Below, piece after piece: positions 8,886-15,936 of a stretch of 64,000 nucleotides of DNA. Positions within the stretch are counted from its first letter, which is position 1; the number at the start of each line of letters is the position of its first letter. A program made the position numbers and the translations under genes. The stretch spans positions 124,001 through 188,000 of the forward strand of contig JADJXP010000002.1 in NCBI GenBank assembly GCA_016715795.1, written 5' to 3'. The stretch is from Chloracidobacterium sp. (GTDB taxonomy: Bacteria > Acidobacteriota > Blastocatellia > Pyrinomonadales > Pyrinomonadaceae). Below the pieces are notes generated by a model. It did not search any database, was not told the origin of the DNA, and worked only from the letters and a program-made list of their open reading frames with translations.

Positions 8886-9371
8886 CTACGGTTTGGTTGG
8901 TTTCGCCGGCGGTTTGCCCGACGGGCGAAAACTGTTGCCAGCGTTGACGCCCGACGACTTGATCTCGAATGCCACATTCGTTGCCGCCTTGCCGTCGAGG
9001 AACAGGTCGACGCGGTATTTGCCGGGCGTCCAGCGGCCGTCGGGGCGGCCGGTGAAATAGACACGGTTTTGGCCCTCTTTGGTGGTGTAGCTGGCGGTCA
9101 CGACCTTTGTCTCGGCCTTGACGCCCGAGACGCTGACGGCGACGAAATTCATCTTGACCGTCACCTTTGCCGCCGAGTCGAGCAGCACGATGCAGTGGAT
9201 CGGTATGTCCGTGGTCGCGAACTCGCTGACCTGCTCGCCCGCCTTGCCATTGCCGTCATCCTTGGCGAGATACACCTCCTCGACCGTCGGAGCGACGGCC
9301 GGAGCGGGCTGTGAGAGTGCGGCCAATGGGCACACGCCAAGCATGAGGATCAGTAAGACAATATTTCGCAT
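8886..9371 (-). CDS. Secreted protein of unknown function
   Basis: 161 residues with a clear signal peptide (MRNIVLLILMLGVCPLAALSQ). The mature part is a probable beta-rich domain ending in GRWTPGKYRVDLFLDGKAAT and a Pro/Lys-rich tail. The pattern TPGKYRVDLFLDG is shared in style with secreted acidobacterial proteins that have an immunoglobulin-like fold, but I cannot name a family. It is transcribed convergently with the RRM gene and divergently from the DUF58 gene. Confidence 0.72.
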   Translation of the reverse strand: MRNIVLLILMLGVCPLAALSQPAPAVAPTVEEVYLAKDDGNGKAGEQVSEFATTDIPIHCIVLLDSAAKVTVKMNFVAVSVSGVKAETKVVTASYTTKEGQNRVYFTGRPDGRWTPGKYRVDLFLDGKAATNVAFEIKSSGVNAGNSFRPSGKPPAKPTKP

Positions 9372-9469
9372 AACGGGCCACTACTTTGAGCCATTGAGGG
9401 CGGTTTCGGTTGCTCACGCCACGCATAGTTTTTGGCCGTGCGCAGCGGTATGATTGTGGGAAACATCGA

Positions 9470-10792
9470 ATGCTTCCAATTTTCTCGCGTCGCTTCTACA
9501 TCCTGTTCGCCCTCGGTTTCGTGCCGCTCTCGCTGTCGTGGGGAGTGGCGGAGTTGAGATACGGCGTGCTGGCGTATGACGTGCTGCTGATCGTCGGGGC
9601 GGTCGTGGATTTCCTTGTCAGCCGACGCGGAATGGACGACGTGGTTTTCACCCGCGAATTTGATCGCCGGTTTGCCATCGGCGACCCGGCAAAGGTCAGC
9701 TTGCTTGTCGAGAACCAGTCGTCATCAGACATGTGGCTGCGGATCAAGGACGAATATCCATCGCGAATGCATCTCGACGAGGAGCGCGAGGCGGAGTTTA
9801 CGGTGTTCGCACACGGAACGGCGGAGTTCTATTATCACCTGACGCCGACGAGGCGCGGAGCATACACCTTCGGCAAGACGGCCGTCAGATTCCTGTCACG
9901 TTTCGGCCTCGTATGGTGTCCGGCCGTGATGGGCGAACCGCAGACCGTCAAGGTTTATCCCAACATGCGGCGTGCCCGCGAGATGGAATTGAAGGCCCTC
10001 GGAGCACGCTCGTTCCTGGCGATACAGCGGCGTTCGATCAAGCGTGGCGAAGGCCGTGAATTTGAATCTATGCGCGATTACGTCCGCGGCGACGAGCTTC
10101 GGCACATCTCGTGGACGGCGACCGCCCGGCGAAATAAACTCACCACGCGGCAATACCAGATCGAACGCGACCAGACCGTGATGATCGCCATCGACGCGGG
10201 CCGTCTGATGACGGGCCGCATCGAGGACGAAACAAAATTCGACACTGCGATCCACGCATCGCTCGCGTTGATGTCGGCGTGTGCTCGGGCAGGTGACAAT
10301 TGCGGCCTCCTTGTTTTTGGGCGACGGGTTCGCCGCTTTCTGCCGCCTAAACGCGGCGTCGAGCACATCGATGCCGTGCTCGAATCGCTTTACGACGTCG
10401 AGCCCGAGATCGTCGAGCCGTCCTACGCACGCGCCTTCCAGTACATCGCCTCGAACCTCAAAAAACGTTCGTTCATCGTCATCCTGACCGACCTCGTCGA
10501 TAAGGAAAGCTCTAGAGAACTGATCACATCGCTAAAACTCCTGCGTCCGCGTCACCTGCTGCTTGTCGCGACGATCGGCGACCGCGATCTCAATGTCGCA
10601 GTCAGCTGTCCGCCGTCGGACATCAATGAACTGTTTACCCAATCCGCCGCCGAAGAGATCATCCATCAACGCTCTGCGGCCCTTCGGCTGGTAGAATCTA
10701 TCGGCGGCCTTGCCCTCGATGTGACCGCAAAAACGCTCGCGCCGCGGCTGCTTGAGGCATATCTGCGCGCCAAGGAACGTGCACTGCTGTAA
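9470..10792 (+). CDS. DUF58 domain protein, membrane-anchored
   Basis: About 440 residues. Two hydrophobic segments at the N-terminus (about 5-50) anchor the protein. An Ig-like middle region follows, then the DUF58 signature REFESMRDYVRGDELRHISWTATARR, and a C-terminal von Willebrand-like fold with VMIAIDAGRLM. DUF58 proteins usually accompany MoxR ATPases and VWA proteins; no moxR gene is seen beside it. I prefer the ATG at 9470 because the in-frame TTG at 9410 adds 20 residues of non-hydrophobic sequence. Confidence 0.85.
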   Translation: MLPIFSRRFYILFALGFVPLSLSWGVAELRYGVLAYDVLLIVGAVVDFLVSRRGMDDVVFTREFDRRFAIGDPAKVSLLVENQSSSDMWLRIKDEYPSRMHLDEEREAEFTVFAHGTAEFYYHLTPTRRGAYTFGKTAVRFLSRFGLVWCPAVMGEPQTVKVYPNMRRAREMELKALGARSFLAIQRRSIKRGEGREFESMRDYVRGDELRHISWTATARRNKLTTRQYQIERDQTVMIAIDAGRLMTGRIEDETKFDTAIHASLALMSACARAGDNCGLLVFGRRVRRFLPPKRGVEHIDAVLESLYDVEPEIVEPSYARAFQYIASNLKKRSFIVILTDLVDKESSRELITSLKLLRPRHLLLVATIGDRDLNVAVSCPPSDINELFTQSAAEEIIHQRSAALRLVESIGGLALDVTAKTLAPRLLEAYLRAKERALL

Positions 10793-10822
10793 ACAATTAA
10801 GATTTGTTGTATAAAGAAAGTT

Positions 10823-11072
10823 ATGGAAGTGGTTGATGTTGCGACAATCGAAGCTCAGGCACTAAGGCTCAATCGAAAGGCGAGAGGCCATCTCGCCTCG
10901 GTCCTACTCAGGAGTCTGGACGAAACCGAGTCCGAACTTTTCACCGGAGGAGATCGAACAACTCTGGATTACCGAAGCGGAAAGTCGCTACGAGGAATGG
11001 GAGAGCGATCCTTCCGTGGGAATTCCAGGTGATCGGGCCTTGCGAGAGGCTCGGGAAGCGCTCAAAAGATGA
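10823..11072 (+). pseudogene. Addiction-module antitoxin, frameshifted
   Basis: The first 38 codons read MEVVDVATIEAQALRLNRKA, typical of small addiction-module antitoxins. After a T-run at 10938-10941 the frame changes and the family's C-terminal part (PEEIEQLWITEAESRYEEWE, then SDPSVGIPGDRALREAREAL) is encoded in another frame. Removing one T restores an 82-residue protein ending at 11072, with the ATGA overlap to the toxin intact. As written the product stops at 11032. Either the gene is broken or one base is a sequencing error. Confidence 0.85.
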
Positions 11073-11369
11073 AACTGGGATTTTCGCTCCACCGAGAAGC
11101 TAGCGACGAACTGACCAGTGCGATCTTGTTTTATAAGGACAATGCTTCGATCGAAACCGCAGCCGAGTTTTTGGGTCTTGTAGATTCCGCGATCGATTTC
11201 CTGCGTGAACATCCTGAATCGTCGCCATTGGTCTCACCGCATATCAGGCGAAAGACGATTCGAAAGTTCCCATTCTCGATCTTCTATTACGTTAGTGGCT
11301 CCGAGATTCGCTTTGATCGCTATTGCTCACCATAGTCGCCAGCCAAGTTATTGGGCGGACCGCGAATAA
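11069..11369 (+). pseudogene. RelE/ParE-family toxin, frameshifted near the 3' end
   Basis: Begins MKLGFSLHREASDELTSAIL and contains PHIRRKTIRKFPFSIFYYV, typical of RelE/ParE toxins. At the T-run 11312-11314 the frame is lost and the product stops early at 11335. Removing one T restores LIAIAHHSRQPSYWADRE, the usual family ending, and a 99-residue protein stopping at 11369 in a TAATG junction with the next gene. The start overlaps the antitoxin stop. Both genes of the pair need removal of a single T. Confidence 0.85.
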
Positions 11370-12664
11370 TGATGTCGATTCTCATCATTTACACGACCAA
11401 ATATCGCCTCGGCGGGCATCAATTCCCGGTCGTTGCCGAGACGATGGCTGAGGAGAAGCGGCAAGCGGGCTTCGACGTCGTCACGCGTGCGGTCGAGGCG
11501 AAACGCGACGTTCTGCACGCCATCGCGGACATTCGCGACACCGGCAATACGATCAAGGAGTTCATTTTTGTCGGCCATTCGGGAATGTACGGACCGATGT
11601 TTGGCACTGTGGCGTTTCCCGAGCAGTTCTCGCCCTACGAGTGGGAACAGATGGAGATACCGTTTGCGGATGATGCTTCCGCCTCCTTTTATTGCTGCCG
11701 ATCGGCGCGTTGGTTTGCTCCGTTCTTTGCACGGACGTTCAACGTGCCGGCGTACGGCTTCTTTTGGTACACGACATTCTCGCGGAGCAAGACGAAGTTC
11801 GTCTCCGCCGGTGACAGCACGGCCGGGCCGCTCTACACGATCGGCTGCAAGGGTCGCAAATCGCACGGCTTTGTCGGTGCGGCCAAAAAGCGTCTCGGAT
11901 TCGAGGCCGCTGAGGTGATGAAACGCTTCGAGCCGCGGCCGCCGGACGGTGACACCTCCTACGATCACGTGGCGGAATTATACGACGCGGCGTTTCAGGA
12001 CATTCGCGTGCGGCAGGACGAGTGGAGTTGGCTCAACCGTCACCTGCCCGACGGCAAGATCGACGTCCTCGACATCGGCTGCGGGAATGGCGCATTGCTC
12101 AACGCACTCGCCGACCGCCTGAACTCAGGTACTGGCGTTGACGAATCGGCAAAGATCATCGAGCGGGCAAGGATCAAAAATTCTGAGATCTCAAATTTGA
12201 AATTTGAAATTATAAAAGGTCCTGTCCTGCCGTTCCCCGACGACTCGTTCGACTGCGTCATCTCGCTGATGTCGTTTCGCTATCTCGATTGGGACCCGCT
12301 GCTGGCCGAGATCAAACGCGTGACGCGGCCCGGCGGGAAGTTTCTCATTATCGACATGGTCACCGTGCCGGTGGCGATCCGCGAATATCCCCGGCTGCTC
12401 AGCGATAAGCTGCGGACGATGAAGAATCAGAAGGCGAACGCGCGATTCGACGCTGCCCTAAAAAAACTCGTCGCTCATCCCGACTGGAAAAAGATGCTCG
12501 AATACAACCCGATCCGCTCCGAACACGAGATGAAATGGTACCTCGAAAGCCGCTTTGCCGGGCAAAAGATGGAGATCCTCAACATGGCTTGGCACTCGCG
12601 GATCGTGGCCTTTGACAGCGGCCCGGTCGAATCAGGCGTCGAGGCGCGGTTGACGTATCCGTAA
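11369..12664 (+). CDS. SAM-dependent methyltransferase fused to an N-terminal domain of unknown function
   Basis: About 431 residues. The C-terminal half is a class I methyltransferase (VLDIGCGNGALLNAL near residue 237, FDCVISLMSFRYLD, RPGGKFLIID). The first 185 residues are not a family I can name. They include FIFVGHSGMYG (His70) and, after a predicted strand, SFYCCRSARWFAPFF (Cys109/110), which resembles the His and Cys elements of caspase-like CHAT domains; this is inference only. Residues 270-282 (KNSEISNLKFEI) are encoded by an AT-rich repeat word, between a helix and the next strand. The ATG at 11369 overlaps the restored toxin stop. Confidence 0.75.
   Translation: MMSILIIYTTKYRLGGHQFPVVAETMAEEKRQAGFDVVTRAVEAKRDVLHAIADIRDTGNTIKEFIFVGHSGMYGPMFGTVAFPEQFSPYEWEQMEIPFADDASASFYCCRSARWFAPFFARTFNVPAYGFFWYTTFSRSKTKFVSAGDSTAGPLYTIGCKGRKSHGFVGAAKKRLGFEAAEVMKRFEPRPPDGDTSYDHVAELYDAAFQDIRVRQDEWSWLNRHLPDGKIDVLDIGCGNGALLNALADRLNSGTGVDESAKIIERARIKNSEISNLKFEIIKGPVLPFPDDSFDCVISLMSFRYLDWDPLLAEIKRVTRPGGKFLIIDMVTVPVAIREYPRLLSDKLRTMKNQKANARFDAALKKLVAHPDWKKMLEYNPIRSEHEMKWYLESRFAGQKMEILNMAWHSRIVAFDSGPVESGVEARLTYP
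12182..12215. repeat. Intragenic repeat word TCAAATTTGAAATTTGAAAT
   Basis: AT-rich iterated word with local palindromes (AAATTTGAAATTT) inside the methyltransferase gene, in frame. The same word forms a hairpin at 35496-35515 in the rplJ-rplL gap. Its base composition contrasts with the GC-rich flanking codons. Confidence 0.75.
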
Positions 12665-12668
12665 AAAT

Positions 12669-12776
12669 ATAACCGCGAAAATACGCGGAACACGCAAAAA
12701 AGGAAAGAGGCTGACAAACACCTTGGCCGTGAATGAGCGATCCTATTTAGCGTTTTTAGCGTGTTTCGCGGTTAAA
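12669..12776. repeat. REPIN-like palindromic element, word ACCGCGAAA
   Basis: Inverted arms 12669-12695 and 12745-12776 share TAACCGCGAAA and ACGC words with the element at 7382-7476. The inner 50 bp are different. The right arm plus CTTCTT leads directly into the racemase ATG, as at the patatin gene. Confidence 0.85.
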
Positions 12777-12784
12777 TTCTTCTT

Positions 12785-13522
12785 ATGCGGCTCGGCATCA
12801 TCGACTGGGGCATCGGCGGCGTCAGTATTTATAAGCTCATGAAAGAGCGGCTCGGCGACATTCCGGTCACGTATTTTTCCGATACTGGCGTGACGCCTTA
12901 TGGCAAAATGTTACGTGCGGAATTAGTCGCGAGGCTAAACGACGTCATCCGCTTTCTGAAAGCAAAGGGCGTGACGCACATCGTGATCGGCTGCAACGCG
13001 GCGAGCACGGCCTTGCCGTATCTCGACAAATCGGGCGTCAAGATCGAAGGCGTCATCGAGCCCGCGATCGCCTTGACTGCCAAGCTCAGACCAAAAAAAC
13101 TTGGTGTCATCGGCGGGCGTCGAACGATACTTTCAGGCGTTTACCGGCGTGGATTCAACGAGCGAGGCGTTAACGTAGCTCAGCGTATCGCTCAGCCGTT
13201 GTCCGGCATGATCGAGAGCGGCGACACGTCGTCAACCGCCCTCATGAATGAATCGAGACGCATCCTAACGCCGCTGCGCAACTGCTCACACATCCTGCTC
13301 GCCTGCACACACTATCCCGCGATCACGCCGGTCCTGCGCCAGTCCGTGTCGCATGAAACAACATTCATCGACCCAGCCGCCGAGATGGTGAGAATTGTAG
13401 CAAAGTGGAAACTGCCGCCCGGCGGCCGAGATGAATTCCTAACCTCCGGCGACCCCGACGCAATGCAGCGGGCCGCCGAAAACGCATTTGGCGTCACGAT
13501 CACGGTCGCGTCGTCGGCGTAA
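12785..13522 (+). CDS. murI: Asp/Glu racemase family protein, glutamate racemase-like
   Basis: A 245-residue protein with both catalytic cysteines of the family: Cys70 in IGCNAAST and Cys174 in LLACTHYP, plus TPYG (37-40) that binds the substrate carboxylate. Glutamate racemase makes D-glutamate for peptidoglycan. The usual DSG near the N-terminus is DWG (residues 7-9) here, which may change substrate fit, so assignment to MurI is likely but not certain. Its 3' end overlaps the convergent gene by 23 bases, and its leader is formed by a palindromic element. Confidence 0.75.
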   Translation: MRLGIIDWGIGGVSIYKLMKERLGDIPVTYFSDTGVTPYGKMLRAELVARLNDVIRFLKAKGVTHIVIGCNAASTALPYLDKSGVKIEGVIEPAIALTAKLRPKKLGVIGGRRTILSGVYRRGFNERGVNVAQRIAQPLSGMIESGDTSSTALMNESRRILTPLRNCSHILLACTHYPAITPVLRQSVSHETTFIDPAAEMVRIVAKWKLPPGGRDEFLTSGDPDAMQRAAENAFGVTITVASSA

Positions 13523-14375
13523 GCGTCAATGTGGGCGGGCCGATCGTCCAGCCTTGGCCTGTCCCGTAAACTTTGCCTTCCTTACATTTCGGACTCTGCG
13601 GGACGAAGGTCTTGCTCTCCTTGTCGGGGTTCTTCTTGTATTTGTCGTCACGCGTGAAATAGATGAATATGATCTTTGTAATATCGTCATCCTTCGCGTC
13701 CGTGAGGTTGTCCTTACCGCCGACCGTGCATGTTTCGTTGCGGTGGCAGCTAACTTCCTTTACATTCTCGGTCTTCCATTTGCCGCTGTTTCGGTTATAG
13801 AACTTGACCTTGTCGATGTATATGGAAGGTTCGTTCAAATTATGCCGGAGATTAAAGGAAACGTTCTTGCACGCGTCGCCAAGCAGTGTCGGGCTGGTCT
13901 GGCTCGATGCATCTGACGAGCCCGCGATCGTCCAACCCTGTCCGTGGCCATACTCCTTCTCGGCGCGGCAGACAGGATCGGTCGGCGAAAACGCCTGGCT
14001 CTCGTGCCGTGTATTGCTGTTCACGTCCTGATAAACAAAGACGACCTTTGTCAGGCGGTTGCCCTCGGCGTCGGCCAGGTCTTCGCCCTTCCAATTGAAC
14101 AGGCCGTTTCCGCCGATGGTGCACGCTGCCCCTTTCTCGCATCTTGCTGCGGCGTTCGTGATGTCCTCGGTCTTCCAGGCGCCTTTGGTCGCGTCATAGT
14201 ACTTGACCTGCTTGATCTCGATGGCAACATTGCGCCCGTTAGTGACTCGAAACGTGACGTTCTTGCACGCGTCCATAGTCACCATGACATCACCGTCGTC
14301 CACCGGCCAGGCAGTCCCGGCGGACATTACTGCAACGACAAAAAGAGCGATCAGTGACAATCTTGTTCTCAGCAT
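13500..14375 (-). CDS. Secreted protein with two tandem copies of a Cys-containing domain
   Basis: 291 residues with a signal peptide (about 1-24). Two homologous units of about 115 residues follow. Each begins DACKNVTF or DACKNVSF, has a KYYD/KFYN plus WKTE segment, a C-x-n-CTIGG or CTVGG motif, a VFVYQDV or IFIYFTR strand, a PxC, and ends GxGQGWTI. Six similarly placed cysteines per pair suggest disulfides in each unit. The fold and function are unknown to me. Its last codons lie antisense to the racemase 3' end. Confidence 0.72.
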   Translation of the reverse strand: MLRTRLSLIALFVVAVMSAGTAWPVDDGDVMVTMDACKNVTFRVTNGRNVAIEIKQVKYYDATKGAWKTEDITNAAARCEKGAACTIGGNGLFNWKGEDLADAEGNRLTKVVFVYQDVNSNTRHESQAFSPTDPVCRAEKEYGHGQGWTIAGSSDASSQTSPTLLGDACKNVSFNLRHNLNEPSIYIDKVKFYNRNSGKWKTENVKEVSCHRNETCTVGGKDNLTDAKDDDITKIIFIYFTRDDKYKKNPDKESKTFVPQSPKCKEGKVYGTGQGWTIGPPTLTLTPTTRP

Positions 14376-14502
14376 CTTTCTTCTCCTTGTGAAACGGATT
14401 TGAGTTTATGGTATCAAACGAGCGGCTCGAGCGTAACCTGCAAATTATGCCGTTTCATCCGTTCCATAGCTGGACGGCGAGTGTTGCCGTCGAGGTAGAA
14501 CT

Positions 14503-14922
14503 ATGAAACAGATCATCGGAATGATAATGGTCCTCGTCGCGGGCGTCGTGAACGCGGCAATCGCCGGGCAGCTTCCTGTCGGAAACTGGCGGCTCGTCAA
14601 ATACGATTTTGGCAACGGATTCTTTAAGCCGCTCGACAGCCAGCCGATCACGTTCAACGTTAACCGCAATGGCGGCGTTGGCGGCAACACCGGCTGTAAC
14701 GTGTATGGCGGTGATTACACCTACGAGAAAGGCAAGTTCAGGGTGCACGACCTGATCCAAACGATGATGGCCTGCGAGGACCCGACGCCGGGATTTGAGG
14801 GAAAATATCTTGACGTGCTGAGGTCGGCGACCGAGTTTCGCGTGAGAAGATCAACGCTCTTTGTTGAGGACAAAGCGAGGAAGCGGAAGATCGAATTCGT
14901 TAGGGTGTTTGATTCGGACTAG
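14503..14922 (+). CDS. META domain-containing secreted protein
   Basis: 139 residues with a signal peptide (about 1-22) and one META domain: LPVGNWRLVKY, GNTGCNVYGGDY and the signature TMMACEDP. META-domain proteins such as HslJ are periplasmic or surface proteins linked to stress resistance; a precise role is not known. GAGG precedes the ATG by a short distance. The 3' end overlaps the convergent SpoIIM-like gene by 23 bases. Confidence 0.85.
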   Translation: MKQIIGMIMVLVAGVVNAAIAGQLPVGNWRLVKYDFGNGFFKPLDSQPITFNVNRNGGVGGNTGCNVYGGDYTYEKGKFRVHDLIQTMMACEDPTPGFEGKYLDVLRSATEFRVRRSTLFVEDKARKRKIEFVRVFDSD

Positions 14923-15874
14923 GCGTTTCCGGGTGGCCCGCAAACAGCAGATACGAATACATTACCAGGCCCGTGCCGATGCCGGTCGCGACCTTGAGCA
15001 AAGCGGGCAGGCCCGACGGTGAGATAAATCCTTCGATGACACCTGCGATCACCAGAAAGCACGCGCAGCCGATAACGATCTTTGCGGCCTCGACACTTTT
15101 CCTTTTTAATGCCTGAGCGCGTGTCAGATCGCTCGGGTCGATGATCGCGTAGCCGATCATCATTCCTGCACCGCCGCAGAAAAAAATGCACGACAGCTCG
15201 ATCACACCGTGGCCGACGACAAACGAGGCCAGAGCGTTGCCGAACGGCGGATTAAGTTTGTAGCAGGCACCAAAAACACTGCCGAGCCGCGCGCCCTCAA
15301 ACGCCAGATCGTAAAACGAGCCGATCCCGAGAAAGACGCCCATCGCAAAAACACGAAACGTCACAAGGATATTATTCGAGAGGATCTGTGTCGCTCCGAT
15401 CTGGTTTGCTTCGTTCAGGCTAAGCCACCATTGTTCGTTCGATGCTATTTGGTCCGTCACGCCCGACAACATCACAAAGTGCGTAAAATCCGTGTCTATC
15501 CATGTCGCGACAAAACCAAACACGGCAAAGCCCAGATACAGGCCAAACGCCACGGCCATATAACGCCAGTTCCTTCGCCATATTCTCGGAAGTTCCTCGG
15601 CAAAGAACCGCACAATGAGCCCCGCGCCGTTGCTCTCTGCCCGGTAGATCCGCCCGTGAGCCCTGATAACCAGACTGTTCAGATAGTTGATGAGTTTCGG
15701 GTCGCGTGTCTCAGCCCTAGCAATTGCCAGGTCCGCCGCCGCCCGCCGATACAGCTCGCCAAACTCATGCACCTCAAGCCGCGACAGCCGCCGAAGCCCG
15801 CCCGCCGCCTGCAGCTCAAGCAACTCCTCAAGCCGCTGCCAATTGTCCTTCCGCTTGTCTAGGAAACGGTTCAC
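14900..15874 (-). CDS. Stage II sporulation protein M-like (SpoIIM/DUF95) membrane protein
   Basis: About 324 residues: a charged helical N-terminal region (RFLDKRKDNWQRLEELL, LYRRAAADLAIAR), then six or so transmembrane helices with the family motifs NNILVTFRVFAMGVFLGIG and VVGHGVIELSCIF. In non-sporulating bacteria these proteins often partner with RDD or DUF58/VWA proteins. I chose the GTG at 15874 (VNRFLDKRK) because further upstream codons overlap the divergent ABC transporter gene and lack family similarity. Confidence 0.82.
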   Translation of the reverse strand: MNRFLDKRKDNWQRLEELLELQAAGGLRRLSRLEVHEFGELYRRAAADLAIARAETRDPKLINYLNSLVIRAHGRIYRAESNGAGLIVRFFAEELPRIWRRNWRYMAVAFGLYLGFAVFGFVATWIDTDFTHFVMLSGVTDQIASNEQWWLSLNEANQIGATQILSNNILVTFRVFAMGVFLGIGSFYDLAFEGARLGSVFGACYKLNPPFGNALASFVVGHGVIELSCIFFCGGAGMMIGYAIIDPSDLTRAQALKRKSVEAAKIVIGCACFLVIAGVIEGFISPSGLPALLKVATGIGTGLVMYSYLLFAGHPETPSPNQTP

Positions 15875-15936
15875 TCGATTGAATTCTAGATTTTGGCTTT
15901 TCGAATCGCAATCTCTAGAATCGAGACTTACCGCCA

